Origin: Temnothorax longispinosus
Lineage: Eukaryota; Arthropoda; Insecta; Hymenoptera; Formicidae
Direction: 5' to 3'
DNA: 64,000 bases
Assembly: GCF_030848805.1 (NCBI RefSeq)
Contig: NC_092362.1
Location: forward strand, 14,491,642 to 14,555,641
In this document: positions 24,448 to 38,636 of the stretch, in pieces
How positions within the stretch are numbered: the stretch's first letter is position 1
How the letters are laid out: every line of letters begins with the position of its first letter
Translations under genes and position numbers: made by a program
Notes under the pieces: model-generated
What the model was told of the DNA's origin: nothing
Database searches by the model: none
Seen by the model: only the letters and a program-made list of their open reading frames with translations

Positions 24448-26408
24448 GAAGGAAGTGTTATACAAATTGTCTTGTATTGCATTGTATAAAATCTAAAACT
24501 AAAATCCTGAAAAATTCCTACTTTTGACAAAAACCTGTTTGTGAAAACCGCATTATTTCTGAAACATTTGTTTGTCAAGTAATACCGTCACCGAAATAAA
24601 GTTATCGCATAAATGAAAGAATTGCGCAGTTAAATCGATATTCGCTTCAAATCTTTGACTAGCAATTACTTCCACTGCCGTCGTACTTCATAACCAAGTT
24701 AATAGAGTTTGCAAGATTATTTAATAGCGGAACATCGGTGGCTCAATGTACGTCGCGATGGGATAGTAAATCTACTAGCAAAGTACTAAAGTTTCCAGTC
24801 GTATGTTACGCGAAACATCCACGCCCCCATTAAATATTTCTTTGTTAGACTCGAGGGGAACTTTCTAGCGAAGAATAAGAATATTTCATAACGTTGCTCG
24901 TCTCGACTCGACACAATCGTAATTCCCTAACTTAATCTTAATTTCTGACGCACCTGCTCATGCGTGACACGCCATTTCATTCATTTGAAAATTTACAAAT
25001 GCTTTGCCATCGTATTCACGGAGACTCGAATTCTACTGAAAATGGTACAATTCTCGTAACGTACGAGGATCATAACAGTTACAATTAGAAGCTTTAGAAT
25101 TCTATTCAAATTTCTCTTATACGTACTCATACTTATGTATAGCTACATCTACATATGTATACATATATCCATACATATATGCGGCGTCAACTTACATATT
25201 TATTTTACTTGTAAAATAAATGTACGACAAGATGCGATTTTAATCAAATTTTAAAATTATATTTTAAAATTATATTAATTGCAGATTTTTAATGATAACA
25301 AGAATATGTCCATATAACAATATAACAACAAAAATATATTATAGTAACGTAAGATTTGGTTACCCATTGCAAGATTTAATTCCATTTTCAATATTGAATA
25401 AAGTATATTCTTTCTTTCAATTTGAAATTGGTTTATTAAAATGTTTATTTTTATTTAACTTTGGATCAAAAGTGCGACGAAAAAGATTTAAAAAAGGAGA
25501 AAAAAATGAAAGCTGCTTATTGTGAACATGTGCAATGTGCAACTGGATCGCCGCGCCGCGCCGATTAGATGTGCGATTGAAACAAAACCAAAAGGAATGG
25601 TTGGTAGAAGGAAACAAGGAAGAAATACCTTCGAGGTGAAATGTAGTGGAAATATTAGTCCAAAAGGCAAGTATAAAAATGTCTACGTAATATCATATGT
25701 TCCATACTTTGTCGAAGCATCGATAAGATTAACTTTGAATCAATGTTCTAAAATTCTAAAAAACCCATTCTTTCTATAAAATGTATCGCGTGTTTTATTA
25801 AGTCCGTCTCTGCACCGGAATCTAACCGTCATACAAATGAAATTGTGCCAAGCTACAAAGATTTATGCATTCCCTCTGTGTGGCTCGTTCAAGAAATATG
25901 CATTTAGCGTAAGTACTTGCAACTCCATTCTCTCAGATGTGAGTTATGCTTTTAAGCGCACAAGTAGTAACGTTTATCATAATATACTATGCGCGAGAAA
26001 CGTATTCAAATGTATCCGTTCTCGCAACGAGTTAACATTGTTTTATAAGTTAAACGAGTCTTACACGCGATCAGTATATGTATTTCCCTTTATTTCTTAA
26101 AATGCGTGTTGCATATCTACAGCAACAATTGCACAATTGTTACACAAACGATAAATGTTACTCTTCTAATATGAACATTTTGTGATATATACACAGCACT
26201 TGCGTCAATAAAATTTCAAGCAGATTGTTTTAAAAATTGCATATATATACTTTATGTAGAATGCTATATCTACTAATCAATTTTGTTCTCCTTAAATTTA
26301 AGTAGATCGATAAACGTTACTGCGCAAAATACGAATTTATGCTAGTAACTCCATTGCTTTTCGATTATGTTTCCTATATAAAAAGATATTATTTTTAAAA
26401 TACTTATA
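24448..26408. other. gene-free stretch
   Basis: AT-rich DNA with short frames only. The longest plus-strand frames (25522-25779 and 25837-26100, under 90 codons) show no recognisable motif. Confidence 0.5.
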
Positions 26409-26524
26409 GGATAAACTCAGGTAAGATGGCCAACCTATGTTCTTTCAATCTAGTTCGCAGTGAAACATCGAATGAACATAGGTTGGCCATCTTTCCTCTA
26501 TGGCCATCTTACCCGAGTTTACCC
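26409..26524. mobile_element. 116-bp TA-flanked MITE, family 1 copy 1
   Basis: The element begins GGATAAACTCAGGTAAGATG and ends with the mirror image, CATCTTACCCGAGTTTACCC. It is flanked by TA at 26407-26408 and 26525-26526. Terminal inverted repeats plus a TA duplication are the hallmarks of Tc1/mariner-type MITEs. A second copy lies at 38499-38636. Compared with that copy, the left arm here lacks 18 bases between two AAGATGGCCA repeats. Confidence 0.85.
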
Positions 26525-28608
26525 TACACATGATAAAAAATCACGAACAAGATATAAGCATAAGTAATTATGTTGTTAGCTTTCGAGAATTCTAAAATTC
26601 TCTGTAATTGTGAATAAAATAGCTAACAAACGTGAGAAAAGTTAATAAAAATTACAGTCGTCGAAATAAAGAAGAGAAAAAGCTACTTCTGTTCGTTGAT
26701 TTGTACGTTTTGCTGTTCTACGATCGTTCCACAACCACCAACAATTCTGTGATTGCGAGTTTAATCGGAAGTTTTCCGTGATCACCTTCGTACACTTCCG
26801 GCGCGGTGTGATGGTAGCTTGTTTAAAAAGACCAGTGAAAATACCTTTGTTACTGCAAACGCCGCTAATCTGTTGCACGAGCAATTCCATTAGCATGGCA
26901 CGTCATTAGCGCACTACTGTGACACAAGAGTAAAGGTGCGTAGTAACAGGCTTAAAAACGTTTCCGTGTGAGCACGAGCCAAATTAATGTCGTTAACGCC
27001 ATTAGACTGATAACGTATCATCACGGCTGTATTTCGAGTATTTGATTCCGTGTAATTATCCCTTGATCTATGCTACGCCACTCCCCGTTAAATAACATCG
27101 CATACTCATAAGCGCGGTGAGCGGTGAGGGTTATTGCTTTAGCTTCATCGGGAACGCGCGATATAATCGTGCACACGTTAATCGAAGTAAAACGTCTCTC
27201 AGCTGACCGTTGTTTTTGGTCAGAAAATTTTTACGATAGGGAAAACTGGATGTTTAAGCCGATTTCGCCGTTATTAATCCTTCGTAATATATTGCGATCC
27301 GGTTATTGGCTCTTAACTGTTATCGGGTTTATCAATTAAAACGACTAAGCCATTCATAACAGGATTACATCAGCGACATCGAAGTACGAAATTTTATAAC
27401 ATGTAACTTTAATGGGCACGTTATCGTTTTTATCGAAATATAAAATCATTACGTACAACGATTCTTTATTTCGGCAAAATAGGACGTGATAAAAAATTAA
27501 GCAGGTCAATGTAATCATTCATATATAACTTTCCGTATATGTTCAGATTAAATAAAGAAGACATAAAAATATATATACAAAAATACGCTACTTTCCTTGA
27601 TTTAAAACGTATATATTTATATAGAATTAATGCATAACCATTAAAAGCATATTTATACATGATTGAAAATCTGATTAATCCGCTCATTTAATTTGAATTT
27701 GCAAAAAGCGTAGATATATATTACTTAAATATTCAACCCAATCATATTATAATAAATAATATATGATATATTAAATTAAAACAAATTGAGTGTAGTAAAC
27801 AAATGTGTATCACACAATAATAAATTTCTCCGAAAATATTTCTACAGCTAAATCAAAGAGATGATAAACATGAAAAGTGTAAACATATACCATTAATTTA
27901 CTGTAATTAGCACATGGAAAATAAATAAATATATGAAAGAATTTGTACATTCATATTTAATTCATATATGTGTAAATATATGTATATTAGAAAAATTATG
28001 AAATATTGATGAAACTGGTCCCACAGAAATTAAAATTTTTTAAATTTATTTTTTATGTTATATTTTAATATTAATATATGATGCTAGAAAATATTATAAA
28101 ATTGCGATATATAAAATGTTATATTATTAGACACATTAGACATATAGATATTAATGTCTATATTCGTCATTTTTGTATCTGGCTAGCTATTCATGCAGAA
28201 TAAGTTTTCTTAATAATTTTATTTCAATTTCGGATCGCTTTTCATTAATATAAAAAAAAATAAGTTATATTGAATAATGTACGCGAATCAAATATCGTGA
28301 ATTATTTTACCGAATTATTTTACTGCATGATTCGAAAATCAGAAAACCCACAATGTGAACGCATCCCGATCGTTATTGCGTATTCCATCCCGCGCCGAAT
28401 CTAATTGCAAATCGCTTGCGTGTAATGGCTCGGAAGCCAAAGCCGTAGCGGTCTATCGATTACCATGGGTTTACAGTCACCATTAGAGTCGATTACAGCA
28501 GGCCTGTCCCTAATTTCACTAATGCCGGTACAACATCATCAGAGAAAATAAATCACAAAACACGTTAAGAATTAATTGTCCTGAATATGACAAAATATTG
28601 TCTAGATA

Positions 28609-28630
28609 AAATTAGGGAAGTCCCTAATTT
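28609..28630. repeat. 10-bp perfect inverted repeat
   Basis: AAATTAGGGA and TCCCTAATTT flank a 2-base centre. TCCCTAATTT occurs once more about 120 bases upstream, at about 28507. Confidence 0.6.
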
Positions 28631-29456
28631 TTTATATTTCTAATGTTCAAATATTTAATCTAAAATTCCGCATTATAATTCCTACATATTATTTTTCATA
28701 ATATGTAGGCTTATATAATGGCTTATATAATAATGCAAGCTTAATTTTACAGTGTAAAATGTGATTATACAATGACTGTTACAGTGCTCACGTAGATTTT
28801 AAGCGATATTATGTCAATCGAAGAAGCAATTTCAATAATTTATTAAGTTAAATAAATTCTCCATGTAGATCTCTCTCTTTTCCACGTAGATTTTCCAATA
28901 TAATAGATTTTTAGAAAGCTTTAACGTCATAAGTAAAATATTAGTTTACTTCTCTCTAAAATATCGCACATTCGTTCCATTTCATCCATTCCATTTTATA
29001 ATTAATAGACAATAGAGAAAGTATAACATATACATATGCAACAATACTGAAATATCAGCAATATGCTATATGATTCTTCGACTACGAAATTGCGATAAGT
29101 AAAATTTATACATTCTAATTGAAGTTAACAAAACTGATTTTAAGCATTATACATAAAGAAAGTAAAATTATGCAATAATAGGTATTCATATCAATTTGTC
29201 GCATCATTTTATGGAAATAAAAATCCTCTAGAATATTATATAATGTATCGTAGTATTTTATACTTATATTTCTTTAACTTTAAGTAAAACTAATTGTTAC
29301 TACAAACTTCCTATAAAATATGCACACAATTAATCTATGTTTGTAAATTTATGATGAATAATATATGTACGTTTATAACGCACGCAAATTTTCAACAGAG
29401 AGTTAATAAACGTAATTCAAACGCCATTATTATAATTAATGTAAGCGCGTAGATAC

Positions 29457-29483
29457 TATTATTATTATTATTATTATTATTAT
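29457..29483. repeat. (ATT)n microsatellite
   Basis: About nine uninterrupted ATT units. Confidence 0.85.
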
Positions 29484-32088
29484 TTCATCACGGAAAAACT
29501 TTTTTATATTATATCTTATGGGCCGTTTGCTGGCAACGTGGCCTCGTCAACGTGTCGTTCTTTAATGAGTCATCGTCTAATTAGCCTAAATACGGCATCG
29601 TTCGCGTTATTCATGTGAATCTCGTCTACGTAGCTTGTTCTATATATGGAACGTTTTGTTGGCAGGGAATTTCGCGATAGGCGTTGAACCGTGAGTGCCT
29701 TGGAGATTCTCGACACGCTTGTGTCGAAACGACGTGACTCTTGGTGAGTAAATTGTAGGTTTTCAGGGTTACTTGACCTGAAACAAGCTGTATTAGTGAA
29801 CTAAGACTTCCTCGTTTCTGCCATAGCAACCTTTTTCGCGTTGATGGCACCAGATAATGTTGATTAATTATCTAAAATAAACATTTCCTTGAACCAAACA
29901 ACAATTTACATTTATAATTGCAATAAATAATGACTACACACAAAAAATAAATATATAATAGCGGCGCATTTTAGGATAAAAAATAAATAGAAATGTATTC
30001 TTTAGATCTCTTATTTGCTTATATTTTCCTGAAAATGTTTTTTGAAACCACACACTCAGAATTATTGTATTAATTAAAAGTCACACATATAAATTCTATG
30101 ACATATTATAAAATCAAAAAAAGATTATAGATGAAAAAGATAATATAAATTACCAAAAATGTATAGGTACATACATACGAGTACGCACAAATAAATGTTG
30201 GGTTTTTCTCTTGTATATAAAATAATTACCTACTAACTGCTCTACGTTCAATTTTATTATTTTTAACTTTTTTCATAAAACAATTTATGTATTAAAATAA
30301 TATTAATTTATAAATTACTTCATGGAATACATAAAAATGTTTCTTTTTGTCATGAAATTAATGTAAAACAATGATGTAGTATTAGAAATATATTTTCATC
30401 GCTTTCGTCATTTATATCACTGTAACGTTCCGATTTGTCGATCATTTATTTGTAAGAAAACATAGTATTTCATCATAGTATTTCATCTACTTTTCTCATG
30501 GTTCATTTCGCGACGAGAATCCGACGGCGCTTGTCGAGCTTGCATTAAACCATAAGAGTTCTACGGTAAAGTGACACGCTGATTGCACAGAAGGGATTTA
30601 TTGACTAGAGGATAGGCTATGAATTCTAATAGCGTTCTTCTCAAAGTCCTCGAAAATTCTAATTTATTATTCATTACCAACAAGTTTGTAGATCAGCAAT
30701 AGAATGAGCAACTTACGTGGTGAATGAATGAAAAAAAAAAAGTATGCAACGAAAATGTTAAAATACCAGAAATTTTCAAAATTAGTTATCTTAAAAATAT
30801 GATAGAAATTTTTAGTATAATAAATTAAAATTTTCAAACTTAAAATATTCTTTAACTGTGAGTGGAATTTAATTTTGATAATATTTATATTATTATTGTC
30901 TTCACTACACTTTAACATTTCTCTCGCCAATGATTCTTTATCGTATTGATAAAAGTAAAATTCTAATATACATATACACAAAGTAATTTTAGCGCGAGAT
31001 GCATCTATTCAAATTTGGCAAACTCCTTGCAACGTAAATATCACTCGTAGTGTGTTAAACTCGTAACAGCGTCGAGAAATCTTTTGGCAACGAACGAAAA
31101 TCAAAAAGTATCGGTGGTTTACCTTGCTCTTGAAACGATCAATAGTAGGTGGAATGCTCAGGAGTATACACAGAAAACGTCGCGGCAAAAGAACGGGATA
31201 CAAGTACAAGATACAAAAATGTACTCTCGGGATCCGCTTTGGACGGGAGATATCGGTCAGTCTTTGTTCACCTGTCTATTCTCTAGATAAAACGTGCTGA
31301 GATTACAGCGCGAAAAGAAAAGACTGACACGATTTTTCCTCGATTTCCTCGAGACCTCTGATAATTAATTAATTCTCTCTCTTGATACTTCACGACAACA
31401 CTAAAATGATTATATTTCGCGCTGTAATTCTTACAGCTTCATATTCTCATATTAACAACAATTTCAATCGATAAAACGATCGCTTTCTTCGAGAAAATCA
31501 GAAATCTGACAATGAGCTGAAATTTTCTTCCGTCCTTCTACGTCCCACATTTTACTGATAATAAGTTTTTAGCCAAAAGCGTTATTTGTACATAGAATCT
31601 TCATATATTCTGCATTAGGAAAACTAAGGATTTATTTCTAATATTGATAACAAGTATTAATATTTCCAAGGCAAATAAAATTTTTCCTGAAATACAATAA
31701 TCTGCCATTTATATCGTATATTTACATATTTAGATAGTGCATCAATTTACGATGTCCATTATTTTATCGCATATAACATAGATCGATTCGATAGGTGTGG
31801 CAAGCTATAACAATGTTCATAAAAAAATATAAACGCATCAACATTGTATATAGCGAATCGTAAATCTGAAAGTAGCCTGTTTCCATAACAGAAATTTCAC
31901 TCAAAGCCGTGAAGCTTAAATAATATAGTGGCATGTAATATATGTATACAAAAGAAACATTTTCTTTAATGTAGTTCGGACGTTTGATTACACAAAGTGA
32001 AATAATCCCGATTTAATCTAAGACTTACTATGGCGCGCGGCTCAGGATTGGCTTCCGTTTCCCCTTTTAGCTTGGATTTCAATGAACC

Positions 32089-32092
32089 GAGA

Positions 32093-32133
<41 letters not shown>
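32089..32133. repeat. (GA)n microsatellite
   Basis: A GAAAGAGAAA lead-in is followed by a pure (GA)n run from about 32101 to 32133. Minus-strand frames through it read Ser-Leu repeats and are artefacts. Confidence 0.85.
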
Positions 32134-32137
<4 letters not shown>

Positions 32138-33130
32138 TCACCGCGCACAGGACCAACAGAATTTTAGCTAAAGCAAATGCACTGAAATCTAACCCCAGCG
32201 AGGTTATAAGCAACTTGCGACCTCGGCCGTGACTATCGCCTCTCTCCACGAATGCAACGAGGCTAATCCGAGGCAGTAACGCGAACAATAGCCGCTATCA
32301 TACGCCTCGCACGTAGATAGTAAAGTTAGTTTGTTAATACATCATTAATTGATGAAGAGCGATGTTAATTAATGACGCTAATTATTGTAACTATTTCATA
32401 TATTGTTCACGCGTGATAAATTAAGCACCCGTATATTGTATGAAACAACAATATATGTTTTGAAACGTGTAAAAATATCAGAAACAATAAAATTTATGAA
32501 AAATTAATATTTTCTCGATTTTAAGACATTTATTCTATCGTCAACAAATTATATTTGATTTCATTATTTTAGTATTGTCATAAATTATTATATTATACTG
32601 ACAGATCATTTTATTTCTCACTTGTAATGCTTAACATTTGACATTTACATTTTTTATTGATATCTTGTCTTTGTGTTCAAATATAGTTTTATGAAATAGT
32701 TAAAAAGATATTGGTAAAATATATAAAGGTTAAATATTCGAATTTCTCTTCTCATTTTTATAAATGTTTTGTTAAAATTTTATGGAATATTAATTATTTA
32801 AAGTATGCAAACATTTTTAAAACATAAAACGTTAACTAAAACGTTAACATTTCATAGAATATAGCATAGAACATTTGCAGCATAAAAACATAAAATATAA
32901 AAAATAAAGAGAGGAAGAGAGAAAGGATAATATTGTATAATCAATAATGCTACGTGTATCAGATTCCAACAGAAAATCTTCGTGACATCATCATTTAGAT
33001 TTTAGACTTTAGAGTAAAGTTTTAAAAATTTGTTTTATAATTTTGATTAATATATATTTAATTATTAATTTATAAAGATTTTATTGACAATTTTAAAAAT
33101 ATTATATATAAATTAAATTTACCGAAACAA

Positions 33131-33415
33131 ATGATTGAAGCAAATAAGAAAAATAAAAAAACATCATTTGTAAATATATTGGACTATTGGACAATGGACA
33201 GCATCTCGCAAACGCAGATTGAATTGGGTTGTTCATTTATACATCGCTTGCAAAAGAAATGTCATCGCTACACCGCGAATTTCGACAAGTCTCTCGCAAA
33301 TTGCAGCGGCCGAATGGTTAAATGCGATAAAGAGATATGTTGTGATTTCAAGGCGGAAATAAACTCACTTATACTTGCAAATGTTAATTCTACAGTCGAG
33401 AAACTCATAGAATAG
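33131..33415 (+). CDS. unassigned six-cysteine open frame, possible terminal exon
   Basis: A 94-codon frame starts at an ATG (33131) and ends at TAG. The first 15-20 codons are AT-rich and look like flanking DNA. From about 33182 the composition shifts to balanced codons. Six cysteines fall at residues 34, 44, 58, 65, 70 and 71, with a potential N-glycosylation site (NCS) at 57-59. Acceptor-like ACAG (ending 33201) and GCAG (ending 33217) precede the cysteine-rich part. It could therefore be the last exon of a small secreted protein rather than a complete gene. No signal peptide is seen at the ATG, and I do not recognise the family. The flanks are AT-rich on both sides. Confidence 0.3.
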   Translation: MIEANKKNKKTSFVNILDYWTMDSISQTQIELGCSFIHRLQKKCHRYTANFDKSLANCSGRMVKCDKEICCDFKAEINSLILANVNSTVEKLIE

Positions 33416-36400
33416 CCACTGCTAACCAATCAGCTCGATTTAACCAATTTTGTCTAGATAAGAAATAGTTGTAAAAGGATTAATAAGAATATAAATACCC
33501 ATGAATACTATGCTCAACGTGCAATTTTTATAAAAACCAAAAACTCAATACGACGTCATTTAACACTTTTTGAATATTCAACATTAAATAGCTTTATAAC
33601 CAATCCACTTGTTATAATAATATTATATTAATTTTGTTATAATTAATTGTAGAGTAAAGTTGGATCACGTATTTCAAAGCGCATGCAATTTTATTTTCAA
33701 TTGCATACCCAAATTAATCGCACGAATCTTAATTAACACACTGGATTGAGTCACGCAGAGATTACTCATATACATCTCACATATCTGTCTTTAATTACTA
33801 TGTATTAAACATTAGCCATAAACTGAATTACTTCTTGTTTGACTTAAATTTATTATCGTCTATCGAATTTACCGTGTCGAATCTTTCGCTACAAACAATC
33901 AAACGGCCCAATATATGTAATATGTATATTGAATAACCAATTTTGTTTCAACTAAAATTCACGAAAGCAAAAAAGAGCAAAATATTAAAATCATATTACG
34001 ATGAGAAATATAAAAAAAACATATACATATACCAGGATCTATATACGCTAAAAAATTAAAAAATTAAAATAAATTATATGTCATAAACAAGATTAATTAT
34101 TCTTGTAATTTAAATTTAATTTTTGTAATTATACTTATTTTAACTACTTTTGCCTTGCATATTCGCCTTGCATCAATGCCTTTAGTTTCAGCGCATCGCG
34201 AGTATTTGTTATCCTATAGAGAATGTAATGTCACTGTCATGTCACATCCCTCGTTATGGCATAGAATTGCTATCAATTTATTCAATTTATTGTTAGATTT
34301 CGCGAGAAGATAGAAAAGAAAGAAACCGTTGCTTTATATATATTCTCGACAAAATCTTCCTGCCAACTGGAAACTACCACAAAAAAATTTGTTTACATTA
34401 AAACGTACATTTTGCGACAGAATTATACAGAGATAAATGAGCCGTTGTGATTTTGCCGACTTAAATGATGCAACATCGGGATTACGTTATTTGCGAAGCT
34501 GGGAAATGTTTGCGTGGGACGACGCGATAACGACGACATACATATAATCGAATGTTCCGTTTTACCTTTTTTTATTTTACGGTATGTCGCGTCGCGTCAC
34601 CTCGGCAAATGAAATCAGTGTTACTGTTGGCATCGCGCTTTCGCATAATCTGCGACAAGCGCCCTGTAAAAAGTTTCGCTCGCCAGTGGCGATCAGCGGG
34701 GCGTAAAAATGTTCTCATGAAAGTTGCGCGTAAGCGTGATGTGAAAGATACCTAGGCTTTACGGCCCGTTGGTTGTGCGCAGCAAGCGGTGTCACAGGTG
34801 TTATTCGCTCTTACCCGTCGTGAATTAATTCACTCATCAGCGCGAGCGTGGCATTTTCACCAAATAATTATTCTTTATTACGGTATAAAGGATCGGATGG
34901 CGTAAAAGCGTGAGATAAATCGTAACTCTCGCATCGCGGAGCAGCGTGTTAATTGGAGATGTCGTTACACATGTGGCATCAAAACGATTTTTTCCTAACG
35001 TTGGCTTATTTTTAAAAGCATTTACGTAATATGGTGACGATAACTTAATGGTTGCTCATTCGTATATTCGACCATTTCGTTATAATAAATATTTCTCATC
35101 CCAATATTACTTAAAAAATATACATATAAGTATTTATCCCCGTGATAAATATAGATAAAATTCGTCTCTAATATAAAATTACAAGAAAATACGTCTCCAA
35201 TATAAGACTATACTAAAAATCAATCTTTTATTACTGTCCACGAGTACGAATAGACAAAATTTTCTTTTAATCGAAAGATATCAGACGCTATAGATTGCAT
35301 CGCAACTTTTCCACTTGGAGGAGCTTCTTAAATCCGCTTGAAAAAAAACTTCATCTCCGGTTCAAGGTTAGCATCTGCATTTCATATATGCAATCCTAGT
35401 GATAGCGACAATCTAGTACCTAGTGTCCAAACGGCGATCATAAAATGTCAGAGTGCATTCGTTTGGCGTTTTACGACTTACATTGAGTGCCATCGTGAAC
35501 TAAAAAATGTTTCCGTGGCGAAAACGCGTCAGTACTCAGTCTGAATTTTCCGGCTGGATATAAACCGCGCAGAATTTCCCAGCAACCGCGCACTTCGATT
35601 TGTATACAAGCAAATAACAAAGAACGAGTGGTGCAATCGCGCGAGAAAAGCTCTCGTTGCCGACTAGCCGCTGGGTAACCCTTTGAACCCAAATATTTCA
35701 TTTCGGAGAAATGCTATTCGCGGAGTTGTAGCATGAACAGAGTGATGGTGTTATACAAATAAAGTTCGTAAATAGAACCAGAGAGAGAGAGAGAAAGGAA
35801 GAGAGAGAATTCATTGATATGTAGTGAGAATCTTCTGCGCAATATATCTCTCAGCTCTTTTGTAAATATTGACATAACATAAATTAACATATATAACATG
35901 TAATATACAAATATACGTATAATATATAATATATAATATGTAATATGCAATACATAATATTATAATATATATATAAAATGATAAAGAAAATCTTTATATA
36001 TTGTAAGGATTTATTTAGATTAACAGATTAATTAATAGTAATACTAATAAAACCATTAACATGTATATATGTCAACATATTCGAATTTGTAGGTCTGAAA
36101 GAATTTTACAAAGATATACATATGTATAATAATATTTATAAAGTCATGTCAACCCCCCTCGGTACGTCAGGCGACTGAGACTGCAAATTGAACTAAAAGA
36201 AACAGCTGCGCGACAGGAGACACGTCTTTGTCATCGTCTTAGAGAAGCACCCTCGATAAAATAACGAAAATATAGCTAAACCTTTTTTTTTCAATCTTCC
36301 CCGGCACACGATCTATCCGGCTGATATTACTAGACCATAGTATTAGTGAAACTTATAGCAACTGACTATCCTTATATTTCGCGATGAAAACGTGCACCGC

Positions 36401-38448
36401 ATGCCCGATACTTATCGACGAAACGTCCTGAGAGACAAGGGCGGACCAAGTGTCCGATGAGGTCTGCGATGAAGAAAGGCAAGAAGATAGGGGTGGTGGT
36501 GCCTTCGCTTCTCCTTTCTAAACGAAACTTTACGACTCCAGGGAGAAATTGTGGTTTCACCTTCGAACATTCGTCCTGATGCAGCATACAGATGCACTTG
36601 GTATTTTGTACCGACGATACACTTTCGAACTCTCTTCCCCTCTATATTATTTTTCCGAGTAGCTTCGCGTCAAAGCAAAAAGAGAAGGAACAGTGGCAAA
36701 AATAACGCCAAATACCGAAAAAATAAAATGTGCATGGATAAACATAATACTGCTTTATTCCTTTCCTGGGAATGTAGCAGTAGCAATTGACTGTGTAATC
36801 CATCAACAGGTATCAATTATTATTCAAAGTGGGGTATCAGTATGAAATCAGTACTAATCGATCTTCGTTTTACATGACATATCGTATAACCTTTTTCTCT
36901 TTGCGATATGATGGATTGCGGTATCCTACTCATATTTATAGTTAGTATATAAAACATGTCCACCTATTCATATATATATACTTTTTATATTGTATATAAA
37001 ATAAACATGATTTAAATTAATTATATATTTAAAATTTACGATTTTAATTACAAAAGCGGAAATACACTTTTTTATATGTAAATATTTATCATGCGTTTGT
37101 TATATTCCATTTAATGTTTCCTAATAATGACAATCGTCATTAGACATTAATAATGATCAAATTTTGTTCAGTATCAATATCTTTACTTGAAAACAAATAT
37201 CGTTATCGCATGTTTTGCATCTCGCTCATTTCATTTGTTTTTTGCTTGATTTTTATATGTCAAGTTTAAAAATAAAAATATAAAAATTATAAAGACATGA
37301 GATGAAATCCGCGCGTGCGACCGCGAAAATACGAAAACAATACTACAATACAATTTTGTGAGTTACGTCAGGAATTCTCCCAGCGCGACTATATGAAACT
37401 AAACGAAAAGTTTCTCTTCAAGAGTACTCGCATAGTTTTCGGTTAGCGTTGTCGCGTCCCAATTCGGACGTAAAAGCACATAAACATTTCACTTTTGGCA
37501 AAGTCAATACTTAAATTTTCACAACAGGAGAAATTATCTCTTGACATCTGCACCATTACGAGAATCAGAAAAAGGACTCAATTGTACATTACCTACATTA
37601 CTGTAAGTAGTACTGTTATTTATAGTATGTGTATTTATATTTAATTTTATATAATAATTTTCTTTCCAATTTCGCGTTTAATATATTTATTTAGACTAGC
37701 TTCTTTTACTCTCTTTCTGCCCAATCACACACTCTTTTAATCGTTTAACTTATTGTCGCACAAAACTTATTATAACAAAACAAGACGTACTGAACTGTGA
37801 TTAACAAGATTTCGAATCAAAATAATATCAGCAATACGCGATTGAAATAGCAAAATAATAGCGAATGATGGAGAGTTATGTGTGTTGGAGTAAAAGAATT
37901 CCAGCCTTTCTGTACTTTGCAACTGCCTATTAAAACATCAGATGCATGAGAAACTCATGTAAAAGCTTCGATATACACGAATTCGCATGAATGAAGTCGT
38001 TCTCGAGCCAGATTAGTCAACATTTCGCTTTAGACGAATCAGCGCTCTAAGGAGAATAGAGACGGGTTATGAATCCCTAATCCAGCTAATACACATCTGG
38101 TTTATGTAAGAGTAGGAGTGTCTGCAATTCCACATGATGCCCGTGCTCCACACTCGTGCGTTTCAACGCAAGGATACAGTCCGCGGTTTCTATATTCTCG
38201 CTAGGATGTTATACGGATGTCGATTAAACCTTACTACTGTCAACTGTATGCCTCTGAAAGAGGCAATATTTCACATACCCTAAATAGTATCTAATTTATG
38301 TATTATAACAGCAGCACTAAATTTTATATATCTCGCTGTGATTGTTTAATTTATATTAAAATTATCATATTGATCACAATTTCTATCTGCTGCATTACAC
38401 CATTCATTGTCATTGTAAATTTCGATATTTTATTAATATATCGATTTA

Positions 38449-38450
<2 letters not shown>
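33416..38450. other. gene-free stretch
   Basis: AT-rich with a (GA)n-like tract at 35780-35808. A less AT-rich patch at 34.5-34.8 kb and another at 36.15-36.7 kb carry only short frames overlapping on both strands. Nothing is recognised. Confidence 0.5.
35780..35808. repeat. (GA)n microsatellite, imperfect
   Basis: A GA run interrupted by AAAGGAA. Confidence 0.8.

Positions 38451-38487
<37 letters not shown>
38451..38487. repeat. (GT)n microsatellite
   Basis: Uninterrupted GT run of about 18 units ending 11 bases before the MITE at 38499. The Val-Cys repeat frame across it is an artefact. Confidence 0.9.
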
Positions 38488-38488
<1 letters not shown>

Positions 38489-38498
38489 TTATGTAATA

Positions 38499-38636
38499 GG
38501 GTAAACTCGAGTAAGATGGCCAATAGAGGAAAGATGGCCAACCTATGTTTTTTCAATCTATATAGCTCGTCATGAAACATCGAATGAACATGTGTTGGCC
38601 ATCTTTCCTCTATGGCCATCTTACCCGAGTTTACCC
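38499..38636. mobile_element. 138-bp TA-flanked MITE, family 1 copy 2 (full palindrome)
   Basis: It begins GGGTAAACTCGAGTAAGATG and ends CATCTTACCCGAGTTTACCC, with TA at 38497-38498 and 38637-38638. Unlike the copy at 26.4 kb, both arms carry the inner GAGGAAAGATGGCC block, so this copy preserves the symmetric form. The arms are about 45 bp with few mismatches. It has no coding capacity. Confidence 0.87.

Larger units (their letters stand above)
26525..33130. other. long AT-rich stretch, no gene recognised
   Basis: Very AT-rich, particularly 27.4-30.5 kb. It holds the 28609-28630 palindrome, an (ATT)n run at 29457-29483, and a (GA)n run at 32089-32133. The less AT-rich part at 29.5-29.85 kb and 31.0-31.3 kb carries only short overlapping frames. 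Confidence 0.5.
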
